Numbered from the stretch's first letter, positions 32,839 through 40,978 are shown. The stretch: 42,673 nt of DNA from a bacterium (GCA_021789915.1 JAJYIV010000007.1:1-42673), one strand, 5' to 3'. Translations and numbers: made by a program. The notes: generated by a model from the letters alone, not told the origin.

Positions 32839-34224
32839 ATGCGACGTACGTCCTTCCGCTGGCTCGCGCTTCCCGTTCTGGCCAGCCTCGTCCTGTCCGG
32901 CGCCGGCTGCGGCGGTCCTTCGGCGGCCGAGCAACAGGCTTCGACGCCCGTCACGCTCACGGTGTGGGGCGTGTACGACACGCAGGATGCCTGGCAGCAG
33001 ATCATGACGGATTACCAAAAGCTGCATCCGAACGTGTCCTTCTCCTACCGCCAGGTGCGCAGCGACACGTATCAGGACGATTTGGTTCGCGCCTTCGCCG
33101 AGGGCAACGGGCCGGACATTTTCGCCGTGCACAACACGTCCATCGGGGAGAATCTGGCGCTCATGGCGCCGATGCCGACGTCGCTCACGATCCCCTACAC
33201 GACGGTGACGGGCACCATCAAGAAGACCAAGACGACCGTGTTCAAGACCGCGCCGACCATCACGCCGACGCAGCTCAGCGACCAATTCCTCGACGTCGTC
33301 GCCGGCGACGTCGTGCGCCCGTACCAGCCGGATCCGCAGAAGCCGGCCGTGACGCGCGTCTGGGGCCTGCCCATGTCCGTCGACGACCTCGCCTTGTTTT
33401 ACAACCGCGACCTGTTGAACGCCGCGGGCATCGCCCAGCCGCCGTCCTCCTGGGACGAGTTCCAGAACACCGACATCCCGAAGCTCACCAGCGTCGGCCC
33501 GAACGACCTCATCCTTCAGTCGGGTGCCGCCATCGGCACCTCGCAGAACGTCGAGCGCGCCTTCGACATCCTGTCGCTCCTGATGATGCAGAACGGCACG
33601 ACGATGGTCGACGACCGCGGCGCGGCGGCGTTCGGTGCGACGGACCAGAACCAGAATTCACCGGGCGCGCAGGCGGTCCGTTTCTACACGGATTTCGCCA
33701 ATCCGCTGACCAAGGCCTATACGTGGAACGACAAGCAGCCGCCGTCCTTTGATGCCTTCGCCACCGGCAAAACCGCGTTCTTCTTCGGCTATTCCTACCA
33801 CATCCCGCTGCTGCGCGCGCGCAGCCCGAAGCTCAAGTTCGGCATCGCGCCCATGCCGCAGATCACCGGCGGCCGCGCCGTGAATTACGCCAACTACTGG
33901 GTGGAGGCCGTGTCCAAGGCGAGCAAGAACCAGACGTGGGCCTGGGACTTCATCCAGTTCGCGACGAGTCCCGACGAAGTGAAAAGCTACCTGAAGGCCG
34001 CGGACGCCCCGCCCGCACGCAAGGCGCTCATCGCGGACGATTTGCAGGATCCGGACCTTGGCGTATTCGCCGGCCAGCTGTTGACCTCCCAGTCCTGGTA
34101 CACGGGCAACAATGCCGAGGTGACGGAAAAGGCTTTTCTGGACTTGATCGACGCCGTCAACGGCGGCACGGATCCCGCGAAGGCGACCGTCGATGCGCAG
34201 AACAAGGTGAACCAAACGCTATGA
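32839..34224 (+). CDS. Family 1 extracellular solute-binding lipoprotein
   Basis: A 461-residue lipoprotein. The signal peptide ends in the lipobox LSGAGC (Cys at about residue 25). The mature part has the type-1 binding-protein pattern: TLTVWGVYDTQDAWQQIM, GNGPDIFAVHNT, WGLPMSVDDLALFYNRDLL and SWDEFQNTDIPKL. It should bind a carbohydrate or similar solute outside the membrane. No permease or ATPase gene is adjacent, unlike a complete ABC importer, so it may act alone or with a distant system. Start CCTATG; it overlaps the first pilin-like gene by 4 bp (ATGA). Confidence 0.9.
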   Translation: MRRTSFRWLALPVLASLVLSGAGCGGPSAAEQQASTPVTLTVWGVYDTQDAWQQIMTDYQKLHPNVSFSYRQVRSDTYQDDLVRAFAEGNGPDIFAVHNTSIGENLALMAPMPTSLTIPYTTVTGTIKKTKTTVFKTAPTITPTQLSDQFLDVVAGDVVRPYQPDPQKPAVTRVWGLPMSVDDLALFYNRDLLNAAGIAQPPSSWDEFQNTDIPKLTSVGPNDLILQSGAAIGTSQNVERAFDILSLLMMQNGTTMVDDRGAAAFGATDQNQNSPGAQAVRFYTDFANPLTKAYTWNDKQPPSFDAFATGKTAFFFGYSYHIPLLRARSPKLKFGIAPMPQITGGRAVNYANYWVEAVSKASKNQTWAWDFIQFATSPDEVKSYLKAADAPPARKALIADDLQDPDLGVFAGQLLTSQSWYTGNNAEVTEKAFLDLIDAVNGGTDPAKATVDAQNKVNQTL

Positions 34225-34937
34225 AGTTTCGTGCCGCCGCCCTCGCCGCCGCCTGCGTCCTCGCCTCCAGCTTCATGGCGGCGCCGGTTTTCGCGCAGTC
34301 CACGCCCTGCGGCACGGGCAATAAACCCTGTACGGTGGATCAAGTGGGGCCGTTCATGCAGGGCGTTTCCAACCAATGCGGAAACCTCGGAACCTGCAAT
34401 TTGTGCGACATCGAAATCGTCCTGGTGAACATCGGCACATGGATCCTCGGCATCGTCGGCTCCCTTGTGCTGCTGTTCTACGTCTGGGGCGGCATACAGC
34501 TCCTGGCCTCCGGCTCTGGCGCCACCAGCGTGCAGAAGGGCAAAAAGTCCATCACGACGGCGACCGTCGGCCTCATTATCGTGTTCGTGGCCTATATCGG
34601 CATCCACACCATCGCCCAGGCGCTTGGCATCAGCGTGACCGGCGGCACGTGCGGGGAAAACGTCGAAACGAGCCCGAACGTCTCGGGCGGATACGTCCAC
34701 CAGTGCACGAAAACCAATCAGGGGGCCTCGTGCGACTTAAATGCCCAGTGCGTGTTCGACAATCAATCGGGAACTGCCGTCTGCGAAGACTTATGCGATA
34801 TCCAGCATCCGACGGATTACACGTGTCTGGACACGAGCCAGCTGAAAGCGACAGAAAAAAGCCAGCATTGCGTTCCCAATCTGTGCCGAGGAGGCGCGAA
34901 TCTTGAATGTTGCGATTCCACCACTCCAGGTTACTAG
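34221..34937 (+). CDS. Pilin-like (TrbC/VirB2-type) protein with Cys-rich C-terminal domain
   Basis: A 238-residue secreted membrane protein, the largest of eight relatives in this array. A signal peptide ends APVFAQ. Two membrane helices lie at about residues 65-87 (ILGIVGSLVLLFYVWGGIQLL) and 110-127, as in VirB2/TrbC pilins. Unlike the others it has about 110 further residues with many cysteines (CDLNAQCVFD, CEDLCDIQH, LCRGGANLECCD), presumably disulfide-bonded outside. It could be an adhesive or capping subunit of the fibre. Start GCTATG in the stop of the solute-binding gene; stop TAG. Confidence 0.8.
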   Translation: MKFRAAALAAACVLASSFMAAPVFAQSTPCGTGNKPCTVDQVGPFMQGVSNQCGNLGTCNLCDIEIVLVNIGTWILGIVGSLVLLFYVWGGIQLLASGSGATSVQKGKKSITTATVGLIIVFVAYIGIHTIAQALGISVTGGTCGENVETSPNVSGGYVHQCTKTNQGASCDLNAQCVFDNQSGTAVCEDLCDIQHPTDYTCLDTSQLKATEKSQHCVPNLCRGGANLECCDSTTPGY

Positions 34938-34949
34938 ACACCTTGCCCT

Positions 34950-35540
34950 ATGTGCCACCGCCTTTCCACGTTCCGCTCCCTTCGCCTGCCCTTGTTTCTG
35001 CTTACCGCCACCGTTCTGTATCTGCTTCAATTCCATGCTTCCCCTGTTTCTGCAGCCGCAGACACGTGTTCGACTGCCGGCGGGAAAGGTTCTGGTTATG
35101 CCTGTTACGACATGAACAATTACTCGCAGGCCCAAATTACCCAGGCAGATTGTTGGGAAAATCTTTGCGAGAATGAAGGGACGAATGTCTTCTGCTGCAA
35201 CGCAGCCAAGTACAGCGCGCTTGGACTTGGACAAGCGGGAGGGGGCACTCAATCCTCGTCTTCTACGCCATCCACGACCCTTAAAAATCCGATCGGCGTC
35301 AAGAATTTGAACGAAGCCATCGGCAAGATCATCAAAGCCGCCCTCGGGCTCTCCGGCGCCGTGGCCCTGCTCATGTTCGTCTGGGGCGGCGTGCAGTGGC
35401 TCATTTCCGGCGGGAGCGCCGAGCGGGTGAAGGCGGGAAAGAACACCTTGACGTGGGCCACGATCGGCCTTGTCGTGATCTTCACGGCTTATGTCCTGGT
35501 AAATCTCGTGGTGAAAACGCTCGAAGGCAAGCCAAGCTAG
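34950..35540 (+). CDS. Pilin-like protein with Cys-rich N-terminal segment
   Basis: A 196-residue member of the array. The signal-type helix (LPLFLLTATVLYLLQF) precedes a Cys-rich segment of about 70 residues (DTCSTAGGKGSGYACYDMN, NVFCCNAAKY). The conserved pilin core follows: an amphipathic NEAIGKIIKAALGLSGAVAL, a helix LLMFVWGGVQWLISGG, a basic loop (SAERVKAGKNTL) and a second helix. The core shares a 132-bp nearly identical DNA block with the next gene. Start CCTATG, 12 bp after the preceding gene. Confidence 0.8.
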   Translation: MCHRLSTFRSLRLPLFLLTATVLYLLQFHASPVSAAADTCSTAGGKGSGYACYDMNNYSQAQITQADCWENLCENEGTNVFCCNAAKYSALGLGQAGGGTQSSSSTPSTTLKNPIGVKNLNEAIGKIIKAALGLSGAVALLMFVWGGVQWLISGGSAERVKAGKNTLTWATIGLVVIFTAYVLVNLVVKTLEGKPS

Positions 35541-35952
35541 AGATGTTTCGTCCGCGCTTTCCATTCCTCGCTCCGTCCTCGCGAATCCAACCAGCCTTAT
35601 GCGCCTTCGCCCTGCCGTTCTTCGTCTTCTGCATTCGCTCGCGGCCCTGGCGTTTTGCGGCATCCTCGCTTTGACCTCGGCTCAGGCCCTCGCAGCCGGC
35701 GGTACTCCGACCGCCGGCGGCTCCACGTCAAGTGCGGCAACGGCGGCCAAGGTGGCGCCGATCACGGCCTTGAATCCTCTTGGAGGCGCGAGCACGGATT
35801 TGAACCTGGCCATCGGGAACATCATCAAAGCCGCGCTCGGGCTCTCCGGCGCCGTGGCCCTGCTCATGTTCGTCTGGGGCGGCGTGCAGTGGCTCATTTC
35901 CGGCGGGAGCGCCGAGCGGGTGAAGGCGGGAAAGAACACCTTGACTTGGGCC
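35328..35952 (+). repeat. 132-bp near-identical direct repeat in two pilin-like genes
   Basis: Positions 35328-35459 and 35821-35952 differ at only two bases by hand count. They encode the basic-loop and helix core of the second and third pilin-like proteins. Flanking sequences diverge sharply, which points to recent gene conversion or a partial duplication. Confidence 0.9.
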
Positions 35953-36033
35953 GCTCTGGGACTTGTGGTAATATTTACGGCGTACACGCTGGTGAACGTC
36001 GTGGTTACGATGCTCTCCGGCGCCACAAGCTAA
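35599..36033 (+). CDS. Pilin-like (TrbC/VirB2-type) protein
   Basis: A 144-residue member of the array. The signal peptide (ALAFCGILALTSAQALAAG) precedes a Ser/Thr/Ala-rich linker, then the core with NLAIGNIIKAALGLSGAVAL, a helix ending WGGVQWLISGG, a basic loop and a second helix (GLVVIFTAYTLVNVV). It lacks the Cys-rich segments of the first two relatives. Start CTTATG. Confidence 0.85.
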   Translation: MRLRPAVLRLLHSLAALAFCGILALTSAQALAAGGTPTAGGSTSSAATAAKVAPITALNPLGGASTDLNLAIGNIIKAALGLSGAVALLMFVWGGVQWLISGGSAERVKAGKNTLTWAALGLVVIFTAYTLVNVVVTMLSGATS

Positions 36034-36068
36034 TTTCATTCTTTCCGCCCCTTCCGGGCGAACTTCCT

Positions 36069-36476
36069 ATGAAGAAGAAGTACATCGGTTACGCGTTGGG
36101 CGCCGCGGCGGCCCTCGCCCTGACGGCCGGCGCCGTTCACGCACAGGCCTTGACGGGCAACGATCTGTTCGGAGGGCCGGGCTCGTCCGGCACGACGTTC
36201 GCCAATCAGGCCGGTCTTTCTTCCGGCAACCTGACCAGCACGATCGCGAGCATCATAAAGACGATCATCGGGTTCCTCGGCATCGTCGCGGTGGTTATCA
36301 TCCTCTGGGGCGGCTTCGAGTGGATGACGGGGGGCGGCAATCCGGAAAAGGTGAAGCAGGCGAAGACCCGCATCATCCAAGGCATCATCGGCCTCGTCAT
36401 CGTCATCGCCGCGTTCGCCATTGCGCAGTTCGTGATCAACTCGATTACGAGCGCCGTCAACTCGGCCGGCCAATAA
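36069..36476 (+). CDS. Pilin-like (TrbC/VirB2-type) protein
   Basis: A 135-residue member. The signal peptide (YALGAAAALALTAGAVHAQA) is followed by a short variable part. Helix 1 is IIGFLGIVAVVIILWGGFEW, the loop TGGGNPEKVKQAKTRI, and helix 2 GIIGLVIVIAAFAIAQFVI. The WGG-loop-basic pattern matches the rest of the array and VirB2-like pilins. Start CCTATG, no Shine-Dalgarno. Confidence 0.87.
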   Translation: MKKKYIGYALGAAAALALTAGAVHAQALTGNDLFGGPGSSGTTFANQAGLSSGNLTSTIASIIKTIIGFLGIVAVVIILWGGFEWMTGGGNPEKVKQAKTRIIQGIIGLVIVIAAFAIAQFVINSITSAVNSAGQ

Positions 36477-36520
36477 ACCGAAAACTTCCTAGCCGGTTCC
36501 GGGAACCGGCCATGGGCTTG

Positions 36521-36555
36521 GCCCCGCGTCTGCCGCCTGCAGAGGCGGGGTCGAG
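36521..36555. repeat. Palindromic intergenic repeat
   Basis: CCCCGCGTCTGCCGCCTGCAG and AGGCGGGGTCG form an imperfect hairpin before the fifth pilin-like gene. The arm GGCGGGGTCG is the same as in the palindrome at 6507-6531. Confidence 0.55.
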
Positions 36556-36558
36556 CTT

Positions 36559-36960
36559 ATGAAGAAGCGATTGAAAGGATGGTACGCCGGTTTGGGGTTC
36601 TGGCTTGCGCTTGGCTTGTTTCCAATGGCGGCACAGGCCATCTCTCCGGCGGCGTCCGCGATAGAAGGAAGCCTGCAAGGCGCCGGCAGCGCCGCCTACG
36701 GAACCTCGACGGTTGCCAACAACGCCCCTCAACTGATCGCCAACGGCATCAATGTCATTCTCGGCGCCAGCGGTATCGTGCTCATCGGATACCTGGTCTA
36801 CGCGGGGATTCTCTACATGCAGGCGGGCTCGGATCCGAAAAAGGCCACGCAAGCCAAGACCATCATCGTCAATGCCGTGATCGGGTTGGTCATCATCGTC
36901 GCCGCCTGGGCCATCGCAAACTTCGTTTTCCAGCAACTCGCAGCCGCCACGGGCGGTTAA
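36559..36960 (+). CDS. Pilin-like (TrbC/VirB2-type) protein
   Basis: A 133-residue member. The signal peptide (GFWLALGLFPMAAQA) precedes a variable segment with SAIEGSLQGAGS. The core is VILGASGIVLIGYLVYAG, ILYMQAGSDPKKATQAKTI and a second helix AVIGLVIIVAAWAIANFVF. The first helix ends YAGILYMQ in place of WGG, forming a subgroup with the last two genes of the array. Start CTTATG. Confidence 0.85.
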   Translation: MKKRLKGWYAGLGFWLALGLFPMAAQAISPAASAIEGSLQGAGSAAYGTSTVANNAPQLIANGINVILGASGIVLIGYLVYAGILYMQAGSDPKKATQAKTIIVNAVIGLVIIVAAWAIANFVFQQLAAATGG

Positions 36961-36966
36961 TCGCGT

Positions 36967-37356
36967 ATGCACCGCGTTCAAATGCCCTCTTTTCGCGCCT
37001 TGCGCGTCCTCATTCCCGCCGGATGGCTTGGACTTGCCTTGACGGCGCACGCGCAGGCCACCGCTACGCTCGGCGGATTGGAAAAGACGGCAGGTGCGGC
37101 AGGATACTCAACCGGAATCTCGACGGCGGGCGTCATCGGCAGCCTCGTCAGCGGCCTCATCGGCCTGGCAGGGCTTATCTTCATCGTCATGATCGTCTGG
37201 GGCGGCGTGCAGTACCTGGTTGCGCAAGGAGAACCTGAGCGCGTGAAGAAGGCAAAAGACACCTTGGTGTGGTCCATCTTGGGGCTTGTCGTCATGGCCG
37301 CCGCCTACGTCTTGACGCAATACGTCTTCACGGCGCTTGGCAAGCTCTTGTCTTAA
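36967..37356 (+). CDS. Pilin-like (TrbC/VirB2-type) protein
   Basis: A 129-residue member. The signal-type helix (VLIPAGWLGLALTAHAQA) precedes a Gly/Ser/Thr-rich segment. The core has helix 1 LIGLAGLIFIVMIVWGGVQY, a loop AQGEPERVKKAKDTLV and helix 2 LGLVVMAAAYVLTQYVF. Start CGTATG 6 bp after the preceding gene. It ends the first transcription block; a consensus -35 box for the next gene overlaps its 3' flank. Confidence 0.85.
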   Translation: MHRVQMPSFRALRVLIPAGWLGLALTAHAQATATLGGLEKTAGAAGYSTGISTAGVIGSLVSGLIGLAGLIFIVMIVWGGVQYLVAQGEPERVKKAKDTLVWSILGLVVMAAAYVLTQYVFTALGKLLS

Positions 37357-37368
37357 TTCCGCGTCTTG

Positions 37369-37398
37369 TTGACAGGGGCGGAAGGACGCGGGAAAATA
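37369..37398 (+). promoter_or_regulatory. Promoter of the seventh pilin-like gene
   Basis: TTGACA at 37369-37374, then AAAATA at 37393-37398 (spacing 18 bp). It allows separate expression of the gene at 37422-37799, which also has its own terminator. Confidence 0.5.
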
Positions 37399-37421
37399 AT
37401 GCCAACATTCATTCCTCACGT

Positions 37422-37799
37422 ATGAAAAACGTCTTGAACAAACTCACTGCCGGCTTGTCCGTCCTGCCCGTGCTCGTGCTCCCTTCCGCCGTTCACGCAC
37501 AACTCTCGAATGCTCTGACGGGTGGAACAACTGGTATTCAGACGACTCAAGCTGGTTCCACCAAACCGCTCACGACATTGATCGCGAACCTAGTCAACGT
37601 TGTTCTCGGTGTGATGGGTATCATTTTCGTGGTTCTCATCGTCTACGCGGGCATCTTGTACATGCAGGCAGGATCAAATCCGGACAACGCCAAGAAGGCA
37701 AAAAGTCTCATCATCAACGCCGTGATCGGCCTGGTGATCGTGGTCGCCGCCTACGCCATTGCGAACTTCATTATCCAGCAGCTTGTGTCTGCAACGTAA
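37422..37799 (+). CDS. Pilin-like (TrbC/VirB2-type) protein
   Basis: A 125-residue member with its own promoter and terminator, so it may be the major subunit. The signal peptide (LSVLPVLVLPSAVHAQ) precedes a Thr/Gly-rich segment of about 25 residues. Helix 1 is VVLGVMGIIFVVLIVYAG, the loop ILYMQAGSNPDNAKKAKSL and helix 2 AVIGLVIVVAAYAIANFII. It is close in sequence to the genes at 36559 and 37894. Start CGTATG. Confidence 0.85.
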   Translation: MKNVLNKLTAGLSVLPVLVLPSAVHAQLSNALTGGTTGIQTTQAGSTKPLTTLIANLVNVVLGVMGIIFVVLIVYAGILYMQAGSNPDNAKKAKSLIINAVIGLVIVVAAYAIANFIIQQLVSAT

Positions 37800-37809
37800 T
37801 GACAAGGAG

Positions 37810-37843
37810 CCGCCCGCCTCGGCAAGAGGTCGGGCGGTTTTTT
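37810..37843 (+). terminator. Intrinsic terminator
   Basis: CCGCCCG (37810-37816) pairs with CGGGCGG (37831-37837) and is followed by six T. It ends the seventh pilin-like gene. Confidence 0.92.
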
Positions 37844-37893
37844 GACGGCCGACTTTCTTTCATGGAAAAATATAGACAATCACATCTTTTCCT

Positions 37894-38289
37894 ATGTTGA
37901 AACAAGAACGCGCGTGGTTTGTACGAATGGCAGCGTTGTCACTCGGCGCATGTGTCGCGGTGGATGTTCATGCTCAGTCGGCCGCTCTCAAGGCAGCGCA
38001 AGACAATGTCTCTGCCGTTGGCACGAAACTTGGAGGCAAACTTCAGGGGCTACCGTCACTCCTTGCCGGCCTCGTCAACGCCGTGTTGGGCGCCATGGGC
38101 ATCGTGTTCGTTATTCTGATCGTCTACGCTGGCATCCTGTACATGCAGGGTGGCGGAGACAAGGAAAAAACGACGAAGGCGAAGAACCTCATCGTCAATT
38201 CCGTGATCGGACTTGTCATCATCATTGCCGCTTACGCCATAGCAAGCTTCATCATCCTCCAGCTTCAGACGGCTTCGACCGGAAAGTAG
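37894..38289 (+). CDS. Pilin-like (TrbC/VirB2-type) protein
   Basis: A 131-residue member, the last of eight. The signal-type helix (MAALSLGACVAVDVHAQS) precedes a segment rich in Ala/Lys. The core is AVLGAMGIVFVILIVYAG, ILYMQGGGDKEKTTKAKNL and SVIGLVIIIAAYAIASFII. The leader region 37844-37893 has an AT-rich TATAGA box but no clear -35. Start CCTATG. Convergent with the minus-strand block to its right. Confidence 0.83.
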   Translation: MLKQERAWFVRMAALSLGACVAVDVHAQSAALKAAQDNVSAVGTKLGGKLQGLPSLLAGLVNAVLGAMGIVFVILIVYAGILYMQGGGDKEKTTKAKNLIVNSVIGLVIIIAAYAIASFIILQLQTASTGK

Positions 38290-38324
38290 AAAAGACCACC
38301 GCAAGGGTGGCGTTGAAATAAAGA

Positions 38325-38373
38325 ACCGGCGTCGACCCGTCCGCGAAGAGACTCGCGAAAGGCAGACGCCGGT
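38325..38373 (-). terminator. Intrinsic terminator of the right-hand lipoprotein genes
   Basis: Arms ACCGGCGTC (38325-38333) and GACGCCGGT (38365-38373) with an inner CGCGA/TCGCG stem. On the minus strand it is followed by TTCTTTATTT. Confidence 0.75.
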
Positions 38374-38377
38374 GAGC

Positions 38378-39139
38378 TTAGGGATAGTACACGGCCCCGT
38401 CGCCGCCCGTGTACCGCTCCCAGACCCCGTCCTCGGTGCACGGATAATCGTGCATGACGACGGGGGCGTAAATCGGATACCCCGCAATCGTCCGCGGGGT
38501 CGGCCGGGCGAAGACGATGCGCACTGTCTCGCCCTTTTCGATGCCGGGCCACCAGACGGTGGCCGACAGAGGCGCGCACGTGTACGGCACGCCGTCGGCC
38601 TTCTTCCCCGTGCTCTCCACGTCGAGATACACAGGGATCCCTCCAACGACGGGCTTGTAGATGCCGTTGCGGAAGAAACACGCAACGGCATTTCCCGTGT
38701 CCGAGTAGCCGAGCGCCCCCGACAGGGCCACGAACTTGAGGCCCGGGCCCGGACCGGCCGGTTGCATCGTCGGATCCTCCGACGACCACCCGCCGACGAT
38801 GGTGCCGTCGGCCTGCGCGATCGCCGGCGTATCCACGGCAGTCCCGCCGGTGAGCGGGTCGAAGTGTTCGACGCCCACGGTCGGCAGCGCGGACGGGGAC
38901 GCAGGCGTCGGGGCAGGCGCATCTCTGACCTGCGCCCGCGCGGCGGCGAGCTTGTCCTCCGCCGTCTCTCGCGCCTCGATCTCGTGGTCGAGGAGCGCTT
39001 CGAGGCAGGAGATGCGCTCCGGCCCCGACAGCTGCCGACAGCCGGCTACGACCGCCGTGCTTGGCGAGTCGGGGCGCGGCATCGGCCCCGAGACGCAGGC
39101 GACCGCGAGCGCGGCCGCGACGAGCGTGAACATCTTCAT
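38378..39139 (-). CDS. Secreted protein of unknown function
   Basis: A 253-residue protein with an N-terminal signal peptide (FTLVAAALAVACVSG); the Cys at residue 15 could be a lipobox cysteine but the preceding residues fit poorly. A short coiled-coil-like helix (EARETAEDKLAAARAQV) is followed by a Pro-rich linker and a beta-rich domain ending ERYTGGDGAVYYP. No family is recognised. The start ATG 39139 has GGAGG 5 nt upstream, unlike the TATG genes to the left. It follows the 153-residue lipoprotein gene on the same transcript and is closed by the hairpin downstream. Confidence 0.7.
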   Translation of the reverse strand: MKMFTLVAAALAVACVSGPMPRPDSPSTAVVAGCRQLSGPERISCLEALLDHEIEARETAEDKLAAARAQVRDAPAPTPASPSALPTVGVEHFDPLTGGTAVDTPAIAQADGTIVGGWSSEDPTMQPAGPGPGLKFVALSGALGYSDTGNAVACFFRNGIYKPVVGGIPVYLDVESTGKKADGVPYTCAPLSATVWWPGIEKGETVRIVFARPTPRTIAGYPIYAPVVMHDYPCTEDGVWERYTGGDGAVYYP

Positions 39140-39195
39140 CGGAACCTCCGTGGGAGGCGCGAGCTCTGCCCGTGCCTCCCGAATGGGATAAGGGG

Positions 39196-39657
39196 CTACT
39201 TGTCGTCGCCTTCCTCGTGCGGCCGATGGGCCTTGAGAATGGCCGCCACGTTGGCCTTCGTTTCCGCGTCGTCGCTGACGAGGGCGTCGACGCGCGGGTC
39301 CGTCGCCGAAGTCACGATGACTTGCGGCCGCGGCAGGACGATCACGGGCGGCGTGCGAGCGGCGTAGATGGCCGCCTGCTCGGGGAAGGCCGAGTAGGCG
39401 GGCACCCCGCCGTATGCCCCGGCATAGCCGTACGGCCCGTACGGGCCGTTGATCGCCGTGGTCCGGCAGTTTGGACCGTGGCAGTCGGCCACCTGCCCGC
39501 CGTACGGGGTCTTTTCGACGGCGGCCAGGCGTTCCATTTCGAGTGCCTGTTCGGGCGTGAAATACCGCCCGTGCACCGTGGGGGTGTCGACGGTGGCGAA
39601 GCACCCCGTCGCCCCCATGGCGACGAGGACGAACACGAACGCGATGAGGCGGCGCAT
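39196..39657 (-). CDS. Predicted lipoprotein of unknown function
   Basis: A 153-residue protein with a lipobox MGATGC at residues 14-19. The mature part has a Cys pair (DCHGPNCRT), a Gly/Pro/Tyr-rich segment (GPYGPYGYAGAYGG) and a charged C-terminus (AHRPHEEGDDK). No family is recognised. The start is ATG 39657 with AGGAGGGG immediately upstream. A consensus promoter lies about 160 bp before it, so it heads a two-gene unit with the gene at 38378-39139. Confidence 0.7.
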   Translation of the reverse strand: MRRLIAFVFVLVAMGATGCFATVDTPTVHGRYFTPEQALEMERLAAVEKTPYGGQVADCHGPNCRTTAINGPYGPYGYAGAYGGVPAYSAFPEQAAIYAARTPPVIVLPRPQVIVTSATDPRVDALVSDDAETKANVAAILKAHRPHEEGDDK

Positions 39658-39818
39658 GGGCCCCTCCTGCCGACTCTCCCACCTGCGGCGGGATGCCGGC
39701 TCAGGTTTTGACAGTGCGAAACGCCCGGATGGCGCGTCCCTGGAAGGGACGGGACTGCAGCCCTCGCGTGGGCTGGAATCCCCTCATTTCCAAGAAAAAC
39801 GATTATTATCAAGAAAGG

Positions 39819-39847
39819 ACTCTAGCCGATTTTTCGGTTTTTGTCAA
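39819..39847 (-). promoter_or_regulatory. Consensus sigma-70 promoter, minus strand
   Basis: TTGACA (39842-39847) and TAGAGT (39819-39824) with 17-bp spacing. The -35 context, GGTTGACAAAA, is the same as in the promoter at 42390-42418. An inverted repeat TGTCAG-CCC-CTGACA lies just upstream at 39854-39868. Confidence 0.75.
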
Positions 39848-39872
39848 CCGTCATGTCAGCCCCTGACAAAAG

Positions 39873-39912
39873 AAAAACGGCCCCGCTCTCCACGGATGGG
39901 AGAATGGGGCCG
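39873..39912 (-). terminator. Intrinsic terminator
   Basis: CGGCCCC (39878-39884) pairs with GGGGCCG (39906-39912). On the minus strand TTTTTC follows. It ends the three-gene unit 42288-39921. Confidence 0.85.
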
Positions 39913-39920
39913 CACGTACG

Positions 39921-40349
39921 TTACTGACAGAGCGCCGGTTGACAACCGGCGAGGCCTCGACCGCCTGGCGTCAGCCCGGCGCACATCTCGCACCAGCGCC
40001 TGCGGGTCAGGTCGCCCGCAAACGGCTTGGTGTCGTCGAGATGCGCACCGACGGCGAACGGCGTCGTCGGGGCCGGCCGAACCGTCGGCGCAGGGCCGCT
40101 CGTGTCCCAGATCTTCGGGTCGAGCGGCTGCTGGGCCTGCCCGACCACGGGCTGGGTCCGAGGCGCGTACGGCTGAGCCGTCCTGCCGCTGCCGTGGAAC
40201 GGGTTGCGGATCGACGGGGACGAAAATCCGCCCCAGTCGAACAGCGACAGCCCGATCACGATCACCCCGGCGGCGATGAGGCCGACGACGAGCTTGGTCT
40301 TCAGCGGGGCGGACTTTCCCCCGCCGTGGCCGTCCTTTTTGTTGCTCAT
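39921..40349 (-). CDS. Single-pass membrane protein of unknown function
   Basis: A 142-residue protein. The cytoplasmic N-terminus is basic (MSNKKDGHGGGKS), and a membrane helix follows (KLVVGLIAAGVIVIGLSLF). The outer part is Pro/Gln-rich and ends with four cysteines (CEMCAGLTPGGRGLAGCQPALC), probably disulfide-bonded or metal-binding. The ATG overlaps the stop of the upstream gene (ATGA), so it is coupled to it. No family is recognised. AGGAG lies 11 nt upstream of the ATG. Confidence 0.7.
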   Translation of the reverse strand: MSNKKDGHGGGKSAPLKTKLVVGLIAAGVIVIGLSLFDWGGFSSPSIRNPFHGSGRTAQPYAPRTQPVVGQAQQPLDPKIWDTSGPAPTVRPAPTTPFAVGAHLDDTKPFAGDLTRRRWCEMCAGLTPGGRGLAGCQPALCQ

Positions 40350-40978
40350 GGACGATGAGCTCCTGCGACCGGCGCCGCGGGGGCAGCCGACGCGTTTGGG
40401 GTGGTCTTCTCCTCTGGCTTCTTGCGCCAGAGCAGGGCGAGCGCGATGCCGAGCGCGATGAGACCCAGCCCGTAGAGACGGAACTTCTCCGCGGTCGTCC
40501 AGGGCTTGTCCGCGGTGGCCGGTGCCTTGCTAATCGTGGCGAGGCTGGCAAGGTGGGTCGGAACCCACCCATTGAAGCCCCAGAACAGGATCAGCACGGC
40601 CAGCGCGATGACGCCGACCTTGGTGACGATCCGGCCCGTGCGCACGCCCTGGCGCCTCTTCTGCGCCTCGTTGGCGTTCGCTGTGAACACGAACACGCCG
40701 AGGGCGATGATCCCCACCGCAAGGAACGCGGCGTGGATCGGGAGCCCAAGCACGCCATGGATCTCGACTCCTACCACGAGAGAGGCGAGAAGGATGAGTG
40801 CGTACGTGCTCGCATCCCTTATGCCGTCCCCGAAGACGTCGAGGACGTGACGGACGTTCGCCCACACGCCCGCGCCGGGGGCTGGCGGGGTGGCGGACGG
40901 GTTGCGTCCGCCGAAGAACGTCCCGACGAGAAAGCCAAAGGTGGCCATCGTGCCGAGAATCATGATCGCGTAGATCAT
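40346..40978 (-). CDS. Multi-pass membrane protein of unknown function
   Basis: A 210-residue protein with about five membrane helices, for example MIYAIMILGTMATFGFLVG, ALILLASLVVGVEIHGVL, HAAFLAVGIIALGVFVF, VGVIALAVLILFWGF and GLGLIALGIALALLW. The C-terminus is Ala/Pro-rich. It overlaps both neighbours by 4 bp (ATGA at each end), giving one tightly coupled operon with them. No transporter or enzyme motif is seen. A membrane complex with the partners is likely but inferred. Confidence 0.72.
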   Translation of the reverse strand: MIYAIMILGTMATFGFLVGTFFGGRNPSATPPAPGAGVWANVRHVLDVFGDGIRDASTYALILLASLVVGVEIHGVLGLPIHAAFLAVGIIALGVFVFTANANEAQKRRQGVRTGRIVTKVGVIALAVLILFWGFNGWVPTHLASLATISKAPATADKPWTTAEKFRLYGLGLIALGIALALLWRKKPEEKTTPNASAAPAAPVAGAHRP

